Of a stretch of DNA of 64,000 bases, positions 45,486-55,703 are shown piece after piece. Origin of the DNA: Modicisalibacter coralii (GTDB lineage: Bacteria; Pseudomonadota; Gammaproteobacteria; Pseudomonadales; Halomonadaceae); assembly GCF_004117855.1 (NCBI RefSeq), contig NZ_QWBW01000008.1:274573-338572 (forward strand). Reading direction: 5' to 3'. Numbering within the stretch: the stretch's first letter is position 1; every line of letters begins with the position of its first letter. A program made the position numbers and the translations under genes. The notes under the pieces were generated by a model. It did no database searches. It was not told the origin of the DNA and was given only the letters and a program-made list of their open reading frames with translations.

Positions 45486-46373
45486 ATGAAGCGCAAGGGT
45501 ATCATTCTCGCCGGTGGGTCCGGCACTCGCCTGCATCCGGTGACGATATCGGTTTCCAAGCAATTGCTGCCGGTCTACGACAAGCCGATGATCTACTACC
45601 CGCTGGCGACGCTGATGCTCGCGGGTATCGACGAGATTCTGGTCATCTCCACGCCTCAGGACACGCCACGTTTCAAGCAGTTGCTGGGTGATGGCAGTCA
45701 GTGGGGCATCGCCCTCGATTATGCGGTACAGCCCTCCCCGGACGGGCTGGCTCAGGCCTTCATCATCGCCGAGGAATTTCTCGACGGTGCGCCGAGCTGC
45801 CTGGTACTGGGCGACAACATCTTCCATGGTCATGACCTGAAACCGCTGCTCGACAACGCCATGGGGCGGGAGCAGGGGGCCAGCGTGTTCGCCTATCACG
45901 TGCATGATCCGGAACGCTACGGCGTGGTCGACTTCGATGCCGAGGGCCGGGCGACCTCTCTCGAGGAGAAACCCGCCGAGCCGAAATCGCCGTTCGCCGT
46001 GACCGGGCTCTATTTCTATGACGGCGATGTGGTCGAGATGGCCAAGTCTCTGACGCCGTCGGAACGTGGCGAGCTGGAGATCACCGACATCAACCGTCTG
46101 TATCTCGAGCGTGGCGATCTCAACGTCGAGATCATGGGCCGCGGCTTCGCCTGGCTGGATACCGGCACCCACGAGTCGTTGATGGAAGCCTCGCATTTCG
46201 TGGCCACCATCGAGCATCGCCAGGGGCTGAAACTGTGCTGTCCCGAGGAAATCGCCTGGCGGCACGGCTGGATCGACGACGACCAGCTCCTGAAGCTGGC
46301 CGAGCCGCTGGCGAAGAGCGGCTATGGGCAGTATCTGCGCCGTGTGATCAAGGAAAAGGGAGTGTATCGATGA
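45486..46373 (+). CDS. rmlA: Glucose-1-phosphate thymidylyltransferase
   Basis: 295-aa enzyme for the first step of dTDP-L-rhamnose synthesis (glucose-1-phosphate + dTTP). Seen: the nucleotide-binding [61 protein letters not shown], and [14 protein letters not shown]. Full length for RmlA. AGGAAGAG lies before ATG 45486. Its TGA overlaps the ATG of rmlC by 4 bp, so translation is coupled. dTTP-dependent enzymes of this type are usually inhibited by dTDP-rhamnose (family knowledge). Confidence 0.97.
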   Translation: MKRKGIILAGGSGTRLHPVTISVSKQLLPVYDKPMIYYPLATLMLAGIDEILVISTPQDTPRFKQLLGDGSQWGIALDYAVQPSPDGLAQAFIIAEEFLDGAPSCLVLGDNIFHGHDLKPLLDNAMGREQGASVFAYHVHDPERYGVVDFDAEGRATSLEEKPAEPKSPFAVTGLYFYDGDVVEMAKSLTPSERGELEITDINRLYLERGDLNVEIMGRGFAWLDTGTHESLMEASHFVATIEHRQGLKLCCPEEIAWRHGWIDDDQLLKLAEPLAKSGYGQYLRRVIKEKGVYR

Positions 46374-46915
46374 AGGCGGTAGCGACCGACCTGCCCGAGG
46401 TGGTGATCCTCGAACCCAAGGTGTTCGGCGACGCGCGAGGCTTCTTCATGGAGAGCTTCAACCAGCGCGCCTTCGAGGAGGCCACCGGCTGCCGGCGTGA
46501 CTTCGTGCAGGACAATCACTCCCGCTCACGTCAGGGCGTGCTGCGCGGGCTGCACTACCAGCTCGAGCATACCCAGGGCAAACTGGTACGCGTGACGCAT
46601 GGCCGTGTCTACGATGTCGCCGTCGACCTGCGTCGCTCCTCGCCCCACTTCGGCCAGTGGGTGGGGGTGGAACTCTCGGCCGACAACCATCGCCAGCTGT
46701 GGGTGCCGGAAGGCTTCGGACATGGCTTCGTGGTGTTGTCCGAGAGTGCCGATTTCCTCTACAAGACCACCGATTATTATCATCCGGCCTCGGAGCGCAG
46801 CATCCGTTACGACGATCCCGAACTGGGCATCGAGTGGCCGGACGTGCCCAACCTGACCCTGTCCGACAAGGACCTGGCCGGCGCGACGCTGCGCGAGGCG
46901 GAGGTCTTCGAATGA
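46370..46915 (+). CDS. rmlC: dTDP-4-dehydrorhamnose 3,5-epimerase
   Basis: 181-aa cupin-fold enzyme for the third step of the pathway. Seen: [31 protein letters not shown] (catalytic His in LRGLHYQ), [26 protein letters not shown], and [18 protein letters not shown]. Start ATG 46370 overlaps the rmlA stop (ATGA); the much longer reading from 46235 lies inside rmlA and is not real. The 3' end overlaps rmlD by 4 bp in the same way. Confidence 0.96.
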   Translation: MKAVATDLPEVVILEPKVFGDARGFFMESFNQRAFEEATGCRRDFVQDNHSRSRQGVLRGLHYQLEHTQGKLVRVTHGRVYDVAVDLRRSSPHFGQWVGVELSADNHRQLWVPEGFGHGFVVLSESADFLYKTTDYYHPASERSIRYDDPELGIEWPDVPNLTLSDKDLAGATLREAEVFE

Positions 46916-47814
46916 GCGACACGCGGCTGGATTATCTGATCCTGGGCGCCAACGGTCAGGTGGGGCGTGAGCTGGAACGCGCCATGCAGCCGTTCGGACG
47001 CGGCCTGGCCCTGGGGCGTGGCGATTGCGATCTGGCCGAGCCGGGTGCGGTGGCCGCCACGCTGGCGCGACACGCGCCGGGCGTGGTGATCAACGCCGCC
47101 GCCTACACGGCCGTCGACCGTGCCGAGAGCGAGCCCGAGCTGGCCCGGCGCATCAATGCCGACGCCGTGGCGGAGCTGGCGGCGGCCTGCGCAGAGCGCG
47201 ATATCCCGTTGGTGCACTATTCCACCGACTACGTCTTCGCCGGCGAGGGCGAATCGGCGTACCGGCCGGACGCTTCGACGGCGCCGGCGTCCGTCTACGG
47301 GCAGACCAAGCGCGAGGGGGAGCGGGCCATCCTGGCGTCGGGGGCCAAGGCGCTGGTGCTGCGCACGAGCTGGGTCTATGCCGCGCATGGCCACAATTTC
47401 GTCAAGACCATGCTGCGCCTGGCGACCACGCACGAGCGATTGACGGTCATCGACGATCAGATCGGCGCGCCGACCTGGGCGGCCACCATCGCTGACGTGA
47501 CGGCCCTGGCGTTGCATGACTGGCGGCGTGAGGGCTGGTCTTCGGAGAAGGCGGGGGTCCATCACCTGACGGCCGCCGGCGCGACCAGCTGGCATGGCTT
47601 TGCAACGGTCGTCTTCGAGGAGGCGGTCGGTCTGGGATTGCTGGATGCGGCGCGTATCCCGACCGTCGAACCGATACCTTCCAGTGACTACCCCCAGCCG
47701 GCGCCACGCCCCAGGAACTCCCGGCTGGATACCTCGACGCTGCAGGACGCCTTTGCTGTCCGTCTGCCGGACTGGAGAGACGCCTTGAGAAGCTGCTTGC
47801 GTTCCATGCAATGA
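46912..47814 (+). CDS. rmlD: dTDP-4-dehydrorhamnose reductase
   Basis: 300-aa SDR enzyme for the last step of dTDP-L-rhamnose synthesis. Seen: GANGQVGRELE, VVINAAAYTAVDRAESE, HYSTDYVFAGEGE, catalytic YGQTKREGE, LRTSWVYAAHGHNFVKTM, DQIGAPTW, and RPRNSRLDTS. Start ATG 46912 overlaps the rmlC stop; upstream in-frame starts lie inside rmlC and are ignored. Last gene of rmlBACD; a large inverted repeat lies downstream. Normal length for RmlD. Confidence 0.96.
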   Translation: MSDTRLDYLILGANGQVGRELERAMQPFGRGLALGRGDCDLAEPGAVAATLARHAPGVVINAAAYTAVDRAESEPELARRINADAVAELAAACAERDIPLVHYSTDYVFAGEGESAYRPDASTAPASVYGQTKREGERAILASGAKALVLRTSWVYAAHGHNFVKTMLRLATTHERLTVIDDQIGAPTWAATIADVTALALHDWRREGWSSEKAGVHHLTAAGATSWHGFATVVFEEAVGLGLLDAARIPTVEPIPSSDYPQPAPRPRNSRLDTSTLQDAFAVRLPDWRDALRSCLRSMQ

Positions 47815-47944
47815 GCGGGTTCTTGCAAAAATCGGGAAGGTGAGGCCCGCCACGCACGCGACAGTCAGCGTCGAATGGCGGTCACTTCAGCCAGTGTGGT
47901 GAATCCGGGGCAAGTCCGCTTCTTCGCGGGACCACACTCCCGGC

Positions 47945-48004
47945 GGGCCCGAATGAGCAGCGGGACAGGGTGCTGACCCGGGTTTCGCTTCATCATTCGG
48001 GCCC
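47945..48004. terminator. Perfect 12-bp inverted repeat between convergent rmlD and AspT-type gene
   Basis: The 12-bp arms at 47945-47956 and 47993-48004 are perfect complements, around a 36-bp centre that is itself partly self-complementary (CCCGGG). It has no T run, so a bidirectional terminator or cruciform is possible. It lies 11 bp from the antiporter stop codon. Confidence 0.6.
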
Positions 48005-48015
48005 TTGTCGACAAA

Positions 48016-49914
48016 CTATGAGAACAGCATCGAAAAGTAGCCTCCGATCAATGCCAGTACCGTCGTCAACGCATAACTGACCGGATAAGGCACGGCAGCC
48101 ACCGAACTACCCGACTCTTCGATGATCGCATTCAAGCCCGGCGTACTGTTTCGAGCCCCCGTGGCGGCACCATCGGCAATGATCGAGTTGAGGCCAAAGA
48201 ACTTGAAGCCTATCCAGAAGGCGATGAGAGGGGGGACGAGCGCGCCCAGCGTACCGATCAATGCCAACCACACCAGGGTGTCGCCGCCCAGCGCGGAAAT
48301 GACCTTGGGACCCACATTCGCAGACAGCACCACGACGAACGCATTCAAGCCAAAGTCCTGAAGAAAGCTTCGCGCCCCTTCATGAACCGGGCCACCGAAC
48401 TCGGGATTGCGGCTTCGGAAATAACTCACGCCGACCCCGGCGAGAATGCAGCCTGCTGACGTGCCCAGGGAAAAGGGAATCCCCGAGATCGTGACACTGG
48501 CAATGCCAACCAGATAGCCTGCCAGCATGGCCAGCGCCAGATAAAGCACCTCGGATTTCATGGTCGGCAGGATCGCGCGCCCCCCCAGTTTCCCCGCCGC
48601 GGCCTTGATGGCTGCATCGGGCCCGGTCAAACGCAATACGTCGCCAAAGGAAACGGCACTATCCGGCCCGAGCGGCAATTCGTTGCCGGCTCGGAAAAGC
48701 GCCTGTACGACAACGCCTCGCAGACCATGGTTTTCCAGCTCCTGAAGGGTCTTCCCGGAGACGGCGCGAGAACCGACATGCACATCAGCCACTTCTAGAG
48801 GGAGGTTCCGGGCAAGCGCTTCATCGGACTCGGGCCCTATCAACTCGCCGTCCTCGAAGATGAGGTCGTGTACATTCTCGCGAACCGTGACAATGTCATT
48901 CATGGCAAGCACGAGATTACCGGACAACTCGAGAACCTCATGGTTTCTCACGACCCGCAATATCGGCACCTGCGGGTAGTCTTTGGCCAACTGGGCAAGA
49001 CTACGGCCGATGAGCTTTTCGTGGGTCACGCGAAATGCGCGCAGGTCATAGGGCGAAAACCCCATGACTAGTGCGCCAGGTGCCCCGGGGACGGGGTGTG
49101 TCGCCCCGCCACTGTAGTCGGCTTCGGCCAGTTTCGCGTCCGCCTTGGCATCGCGACCGAAAATCCGTGGCAGATATCGGATTAGCAGGATGATTCCGAC
49201 ACTCGATAGTACATAGCTAATGGCATAGGCGGCGGCCATGTTGGCGCCGACCTCTTCCACCGTCATTCCTGAAGGGGGCGTATAAGCGCCGCTCGACAAG
49301 GCGCTCTGACCGACGCCGAGAATCGCCGTGATGGTATAGCTGCCCGAGATCAGGCCGGTCGCATAGCCAGGTGCCAATCCCGCCCAGTCGGCGCCGAAAT
49401 AGCAGATGACCCAATTCAGTGCCCAAACAATGACGCCGATACCAATGAAGGCGATGCCCCCCTTGCGCAGTCCAGAAAAGAACTGAGGTCCCACTTTCAA
49501 GCCCAGGGCATACATGAATAACAAGAGCATGAAGGAGGACAATACGCCAGGAATGGCGTAGGTGATCCCGAAGAAGGCTTGCGCCATCATCGAGATGATG
49601 ACGCCAACCAGCAGTGAGCCGGCTGTCGAGCCAAGCGAAACGCCCTTGATGTTGACCTTCCCGATCAAGTTGCCCAGCGCCAATGCGAGCAGGATGAACG
49701 CAATTGGCTGGTTTCCGAGTAGCTCGAAGAAGCCATGCAGCCCGGTTTCTGTAACGGGTTCTATGCGGTCGAAGATTTGGCCAATGACGCGCTCACCGCC
49801 ATGGGCCGCGCCATCCTGAGCGATGGCAGGGCCGGCAACCAATAGGGCCAGCAAGCCCGAGTAATGCAGCCCGCCACCTGACATCGACTGAAAACCGCGA
49901 CGTGTCTCAGCCAT
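48016..49914 (-). CDS. AspT-type amino acid antiporter (YidE/YbjL family)
   Basis: 632-aa membrane protein with the duplicated AspT/YidE layout: an N-terminal block of TM segments (FELLGNQPIAFILLALALGNLIGKV, GLISGSYTITAILGVGQSAL), two central RCK_C/TrkA-C domains (about residues 290-460), and a second TM block (NSIIADGAATGARNSTPGL near the end). The family includes the aspartate:alanine exchanger. ATG 49914 is chosen; it overlaps the decarboxylase stop by 8 bp, so the two are translationally coupled. Beside a glutamate decarboxylase it is best read as a glutamate/GABA exchanger, which together would consume a proton per cycle. Substrate inferred from context only. About 35 hydrophobic residues precede the first family segment. 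Confidence 0.84.
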   Translation of the reverse strand: MAETRRGFQSMSGGGLHYSGLLALLVAGPAIAQDGAAHGGERVIGQIFDRIEPVTETGLHGFFELLGNQPIAFILLALALGNLIGKVNIKGVSLGSTAGSLLVGVIISMMAQAFFGITYAIPGVLSSFMLLLFMYALGLKVGPQFFSGLRKGGIAFIGIGVIVWALNWVICYFGADWAGLAPGYATGLISGSYTITAILGVGQSALSSGAYTPPSGMTVEEVGANMAAAYAISYVLSSVGIILLIRYLPRIFGRDAKADAKLAEADYSGGATHPVPGAPGALVMGFSPYDLRAFRVTHEKLIGRSLAQLAKDYPQVPILRVVRNHEVLELSGNLVLAMNDIVTVRENVHDLIFEDGELIGPESDEALARNLPLEVADVHVGSRAVSGKTLQELENHGLRGVVVQALFRAGNELPLGPDSAVSFGDVLRLTGPDAAIKAAAGKLGGRAILPTMKSEVLYLALAMLAGYLVGIASVTISGIPFSLGTSAGCILAGVGVSYFRSRNPEFGGPVHEGARSFLQDFGLNAFVVVLSANVGPKVISALGGDTLVWLALIGTLGALVPPLIAFWIGFKFFGLNSIIADGAATGARNSTPGLNAIIEESGSSVAAVPYPVSYALTTVLALIGGYFSMLFS

Positions 49915-51289
49915 GATGGAACCCCGGTTTGGCCGTCGAATGCGGTACGGGGTTCTCCGATAGATGCTTGATGGCACGCTTGATGTCTTCGATCAGTAAC
50001 AGTACCAGGTCGCGACTCACGCCATGCCGAACCAGGATACGCTGTACGACGGTTTCCTCACGGTTGGAAGGCAACGGATAAGAGGCGATTTGCCATCCCC
50101 GCATCCGAAGCCGCTCGGAAAGGTCATAGAGGTTGAATCCATGATCAGCGTCGGTCAACTTGTAGGCCACCGCTGGCAGCCCGCCATGACCGTCGTAAAC
50201 CATGTCGAACGGCCCGATCTTCGGCAACGCCTTGCCGAGCCACTGAGCCGTATCGGCACAGGCCTGCTGGATATCCGTGTAACCATCACGACCCAGGCGC
50301 AGGAAGTTGTAGTACTGGGCGATGATCTCGCCTCCCGGGCGGGAGAAGTTGAGTGCAAAGGTCGGCATGTTGCCGCCGAGATAGTCGACATAGAAGATCA
50401 AGTCGTCGGGGAGGTCTTCTTTTGACGCCCAGACGATCCAGCCCACCCCCAGTGGCGCTAGTCCGTACTTGTGGCCCGAGGCATTGATGGAACGGACTCG
50501 TTGAATCTGAAAATCCCACACCAGGTCGCGCTGGATGAACGGTGCGATGAAACCGCCGGAGGCGGCATCGACGTGGATCGGAATGTCCAAACCCAGGTCG
50601 CGCTCGATAGAATCGAGCTCTCTGGCCAGGGCCTCCACGGGTTCATAGATACCCGTAAATGTCACACCCAGCGTTGCAACGACCCCTATCGTGTTCTCAT
50701 CGCAGTACTTTCGAAGATCCGAAGGCTGTAATCCCAGGGCGTCCCCTTCCAGAGGGACTTCTCTGATTTCGACATCGAAGTATCGCGCAAATTTTTTCCA
50801 GCAAATCTGCACGGGGCCAGTCACGATATTGGGCTTGCTGGTGTCTTTCCCCTCGGCTTCACGGCGTTGGCGCCATTTCCATTTCAAGGCAAGCCCGCCG
50901 AGCATGGCCGCTTCGCTGGAACCTGTCGTCGAGCAGCCGATCGTTTCCCAGGACTTCTGTGCATGCCACAAATCGGCAAGAATATGCACACAGCGATTCT
51001 CGATCTCGGCCGTCTGGGGATACTCGTCCTTGTCGATCATGTTTTTATCGACGGCATCCGCCATCAACTGCTTGACCTCGTCCTCCACCCAGGTGGTACA
51101 GAAAGTCGCAAGGTTCTGGCGTGCATTACCGTCAAGCAATAGTTCGTCACGAACGAGAGAGTAGGCCGCGTGAGGCTCTGTTCGGCCCTGCGGTAGACGA
51201 AGCTTGGGCAGGCTGGCTTCCGAGGCATCGGTCGTGTAGATATCGCGGATGCTGGACTGATCATCGGCGTCGACATGGTGAATGGGCAT
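49907..51289 (-). CDS. gadB: Glutamate decarboxylase
   Basis: 460-aa PLP enzyme of the GadA/GadB type, close to the 466 aa of E. coli GadB. Seen: PLP-lysine Lys274 in SINASGHKYGL, IGCSTTGSSEAAMLGGLALKWKW, PIHVDAASGGFIAPF, and NFSRPGGEIIAQYYNFLRLG. It converts glutamate to GABA and consumes a proton. GAGGA precedes ATG 51289. It overlaps the AspT-type antiporter gene downstream (8 bp), forming a Gad-type acid-resistance or GABA pair. It lacks the C-terminal HKHT-like end of E. coli GadB, ending instead HSTAKPGFHHG. Located inside a surface-glycan region, which is unusual. Confidence 0.92.
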   Translation of the reverse strand: MPIHHVDADDQSSIRDIYTTDASEASLPKLRLPQGRTEPHAAYSLVRDELLLDGNARQNLATFCTTWVEDEVKQLMADAVDKNMIDKDEYPQTAEIENRCVHILADLWHAQKSWETIGCSTTGSSEAAMLGGLALKWKWRQRREAEGKDTSKPNIVTGPVQICWKKFARYFDVEIREVPLEGDALGLQPSDLRKYCDENTIGVVATLGVTFTGIYEPVEALARELDSIERDLGLDIPIHVDAASGGFIAPFIQRDLVWDFQIQRVRSINASGHKYGLAPLGVGWIVWASKEDLPDDLIFYVDYLGGNMPTFALNFSRPGGEIIAQYYNFLRLGRDGYTDIQQACADTAQWLGKALPKIGPFDMVYDGHGGLPAVAYKLTDADHGFNLYDLSERLRMRGWQIASYPLPSNREETVVQRILVRHGVSRDLVLLLIEDIKRAIKHLSENPVPHSTAKPGFHHG

Positions 51290-52214
51290 GATGTAATCCT
51301 CGCGGTGAGTGAAAGATACACAAACGACCGCGCACCGATGTTTCCATCAGGCCCTTCATTGTTCAGCCTCGGGATGGGTACGGAAAGTTGGCGAGTGCAG
51401 GCCGTTTCCGTACAAACCTAAACCGCGTTAGCGAGACAGAAACCCGTGCCAGACCAAGAGTCCCAGCATTGAGCATTGCCAGGCCACTCTAAGCATCCTC
51501 GGTCAGCCATCGAGAACCTATCGTTCTCGGTGTGCGCATGTGGTCCACTGACAGGTTAACATTTGCTGCCTAATGATTGGTAGGGTAATGGCCGATTTCT
51601 CCTGGCCAGCCGATATGGCCACTTCGTCGAGACGTCACTCAGAGACGGCCCATGACCAGGCAAGCACGGCACAGGTAGTGAGAAAACCTCGTGACGCGGC
51701 TCTCGTGACAGCAAGGACGAGGCCTCGATGCTGCCCGGCCGTATCGGCAACTGTGACGCTGCCCGGCTTGGTCTCAAACCCCGTTTCGATGTCCTTTGCA
51801 GGATGAGCCGATATGTTCAAAAGTATGTCGCTTGGGTGGGGAAGTGATTAAGGGAGCCATACCTTCAAACCGTGACGACTGAATTGTCGCAGATACAAGA
51901 CGGATTTTTGTCCATGGTCACAAATTTCAACGGCGTTGTGCTAGAGCCTTTCAGGACTCGGTAATAGACTGACTCGAACCTCTCGGCAGGTTACTCATTG
52001 TTTCCTGCCGAGACATGTCGTTAACGGAAGTGGCGGCAGGGTGTCAGTCGGGTCTTGGGAATTCACCCGGAACAATCCCCGGGCGGTAGCGTGTTTTCAA
52101 GAGGTATCTGCGGATTTTCTGGTCCTCGCCATTTCAGACCTCAAGCTATGGGCAGAGCCGCCGATGGGGAGAGTATATGAGGGACATGAAGCTTATGGCA
52201 TGTAAGGGGCCTCC
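51290..52214. other. Long gene-poor region between gadB and the CysQ-CysC fusion
   Basis: 925 bp without a gene I can support; a 77-codon frame at 51573-51806 has no family features. It should hold the divergent promoters of gadB and the CysQ-CysC fusion. It contains a small inverted-repeat element at 51378-51413 and a perfect 10-bp inverted repeat (51981-51990 with 52004-52013, 13-nt loop, no T run). Confidence 0.6.
51378..51413. repeat. Short inverted-repeat element, possible deleted copy of the one at 58394
   Basis: Perfect 9-bp ends GTACGGAAA / TTTCCGTAC flank AGTTGGCGAGTGCAGGCCG-like sequence. The ends and the GGCGAG/GCAG interior match the borders of the 132-bp element at 58394-58525, as if the middle had been lost. 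Confidence 0.6.
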
Positions 52215-53681
<1,467 letters not shown>

Positions 53682-53696
53682 AGAGGCGGCCTTCCC

Positions 53697-53722
53697 GGCA
53701 CGGGCTCTCGCCCGTGCCTTCT
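53697..53722 (+). terminator. Terminator after the CysQ-CysC fusion
   Basis: A perfect 9-bp stem (53697-53705 with 53710-53718), a TCTC loop and a weak TTCTG tail. Confidence 0.7.
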
Positions 53723-54098
53723 GCCCCGTATACGTCATGCTGTGCCTGCCCGCTCGAAGGCTGCACGGTGCACCAGAGTCAGAGGCGCCACCCTGCATTG
53801 CCCGCACAGGCCGGGCGATCCATGCAGTCCCTGTTGTCCGAGCCTCCCATTCGTCATCGCCATGACGTGCCGTGACCTGTGATCCGGGCGTCGGCGGCCG
53901 TTGCCTTCGTGCTTTCCCTGATCGTCCGCCCCGTTCTCCCGGTGGTCGCCCCGCTCCAGCAACGAGTTTGTGAATCGCTTCAGGCGCGATAAGATCATGT
54001 CGGCCATGGCTGACGATACCGTGAGCGCGCTGAACGTCAGGAACGAGGAGACCGTGGCGTCGCTGTAACTTGCCGTATTTCCTGATGTCCGGTTATCT
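53723..54098 (+). promoter_or_regulatory. Intergenic region before the WcaJ-type gene
   Basis: 376 bp without a gene I can support. A small palindrome, GCCCGCACAGGCCGGGC, lies near 53799-53815. It probably contains the promoter of the polysaccharide genes from 54099; no promoter boxes were assigned. Confidence 0.4.
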
Positions 54099-55481
54099 AT
54101 GAACCACAGTTCCATCGCGTTTTCCGAGCGTTACCCCGCCAAGCTGATCGTACCCGTGGTGGATGTCCTGGCCCTGGCCGTCGCCGGACTGCTGGCCTTC
54201 CGGTTGCGCTTCGGGTTCTTCGATATTCACGATCGCTATGTGCTGGCCATCATCGTCATGGCGTTGCTGGTCATCCTGTTGAACATCATGCAGGGCGCTT
54301 ACACGCGCTGGCGCATCACCCGCGTGTCGACGCTACTGGGGCGGCTGTGCGTTGTCTGGGCCACCGTGGCGATCCTGGCGACGTCGCTCATCTTTTTCGC
54401 GCATGCCGCGGATCGCTACTCACGCTTATGGGTCAGCTATACGCTGGCCATATCATTCGTCATGGCGGGCGGTCTGCGCTTGGTCGCCCAGTTGTTGTTG
54501 CGCCAGGCGCGACGGCAGGGTCTCGCCCGGCGCTCGGTCTTTCTCGTCGGGCCCGGTCAGCAACTGGTGCGAGTCGCTCGGGGGATGCGTTCGACCCCGG
54601 CGGAGGGGTACTCCATCGCCGGAATCGAGCGCCTTTCGGGTACCCTGGCGCCGGAGCGCATCGAGCGGCTGTGCCAGCGAGTCGTGCACAGCGGCGCTCG
54701 AGAGGTCTGGATCTGCGTTCCCCTGGAGATGGGCAGCGTCGTGCGCGGTATCCTCTACGGCTTGCGCAACCAGATGGCGGAAGTCCGCTTCATCCCCGAT
54801 TTTCAGGACATGCAGTTGCTCAATCATCGGGTGAGTGAAGTGGCCGGTGAGTTCGCGATCGATCTCAGCGTCACGCCCATGACGGAGACGGCGCGCTTTT
54901 TCAAACGTGTCGAGGACATCGTTCTGGGGGCCCTGTTCCTGCTGCTGTCGTTGCCCGTATGTGCCGTTATCGCCCTTGTTCTCAAATGGCAGTGTCCCGG
55001 GCCCATTGTGTTCAAGCAGTATCGTACCGGGGTCAACGGCAAGCGATTCAAGGTCTACAAGTTCCGCTCCATGGAGGTGCATGACGAGCCGAGCGGGCGG
55101 GTGACACAGGCATGTCGCGGCGACCCGCGGGTGACCCGCTTCGGCGCCTTTCTACGCCGGACGTCACTGGACGAATTGCCGCAATTCTACAACGTGCTTC
55201 AAGGCCGGATGTCGATCGTCGGGCCAAGGCCCCACGCCCTTGCGCACAACGACCACTACAAGGAGTTGATCGAATCCTACATGAAACGGCACAAGGTGAA
55301 GCCCGGGATTACCGGCTGGGCACAGGTCAATGGTTTTCGTGGTGTGACGGATACGATCGACAAGATGGAAAGGCGGGTCGAGCATGATCTCTGGTATATC
55401 GATAACTGGTCGCTATGGCTGGACCTGCGCATTATCGCGCTGACCATCATCAAGGGCTTCAGGGGGCCTAACGCCTTTTGA
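54099..55481 (+). CDS. WcaJ-type undecaprenyl-phosphate sugar phosphotransferase
   Basis: 460-aa polyisoprenyl-phosphate hexose-1-phosphate transferase that starts polysaccharide repeat units on the lipid carrier. It has about four N-terminal TM segments, a CoA-binding-like central domain (FLVGPGQQLVRV, VWICVPLEMG), another TM helix, and the conserved C-terminal bacterial sugar transferase domain (KQYRTGVNGKRF, KFRSMEV, RRTSLDELPQFYN, MSIVGPRPHAL, KPGITGWAQVNGFRG). Full length for WcaJ/WbaP-like enzymes. The sugar (glucose or galactose) is not certain. A palindromic element separates it from the next gene. Confidence 0.92.
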   Translation: MNHSSIAFSERYPAKLIVPVVDVLALAVAGLLAFRLRFGFFDIHDRYVLAIIVMALLVILLNIMQGAYTRWRITRVSTLLGRLCVVWATVAILATSLIFFAHAADRYSRLWVSYTLAISFVMAGGLRLVAQLLLRQARRQGLARRSVFLVGPGQQLVRVARGMRSTPAEGYSIAGIERLSGTLAPERIERLCQRVVHSGAREVWICVPLEMGSVVRGILYGLRNQMAEVRFIPDFQDMQLLNHRVSEVAGEFAIDLSVTPMTETARFFKRVEDIVLGALFLLLSLPVCAVIALVLKWQCPGPIVFKQYRTGVNGKRFKVYKFRSMEVHDEPSGRVTQACRGDPRVTRFGAFLRRTSLDELPQFYNVLQGRMSIVGPRPHALAHNDHYKELIESYMKRHKVKPGITGWAQVNGFRGVTDTIDKMERRVEHDLWYIDNWSLWLDLRIIALTIIKGFRGPNAF

Positions 55482-55494
55482 AGCCGATCGTTTA

Positions 55495-55652
55495 GGAAGC
55501 GCTGAACAAATAGGCGAGCGGGACGAAGCGCAAGGCGCCCGGAGCACAGGAACCGCAGCATATGGGGTATATGTGAGGATTCCGACCGGGCTGGCGTTCC
55601 AGCACCGCGCAACGCAGCGATTCACCCGCGCAGGCATTTGTGCAGTGTTTCC
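55495..55652. repeat. 158-bp element with 17-bp imperfect terminal inverted repeats
   Basis: GGAAGCGCTGAACAAAT at 55495-55511 and ATTTGTGCAGTGTTTCC at 55636-55652 are inverted repeats matching at 14 of 17 positions. The interior has no coding capacity. It fits a MITE-like or REP-type interspersed repeat. Other copies in the genome would be needed to confirm mobility. Confidence 0.75.
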
Positions 55653-55703
55653 TTTACACTCCGACTCCGCTGGAAGCTCGAAGACTATGAAGGATCTCGT
55701 TTC

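Noticed and set aside
46235..46369. Long N-terminal extension of rmlC
   Set aside because: It lies inside rmlA; ATG 46370 gives the family N-terminus and a standard 4-bp overlap.
51573..51806. Small 77-codon gene in the gadB-CysQC gap
   Set aside because: No RBS of note, no conserved pattern and composition like the opposite-strand frame; not supported as a gene.
53735..54115. 126-codon minus-strand frame upstream of the WcaJ-type gene
   Set aside because: It overlaps the start of the WcaJ-type gene and has no family features.
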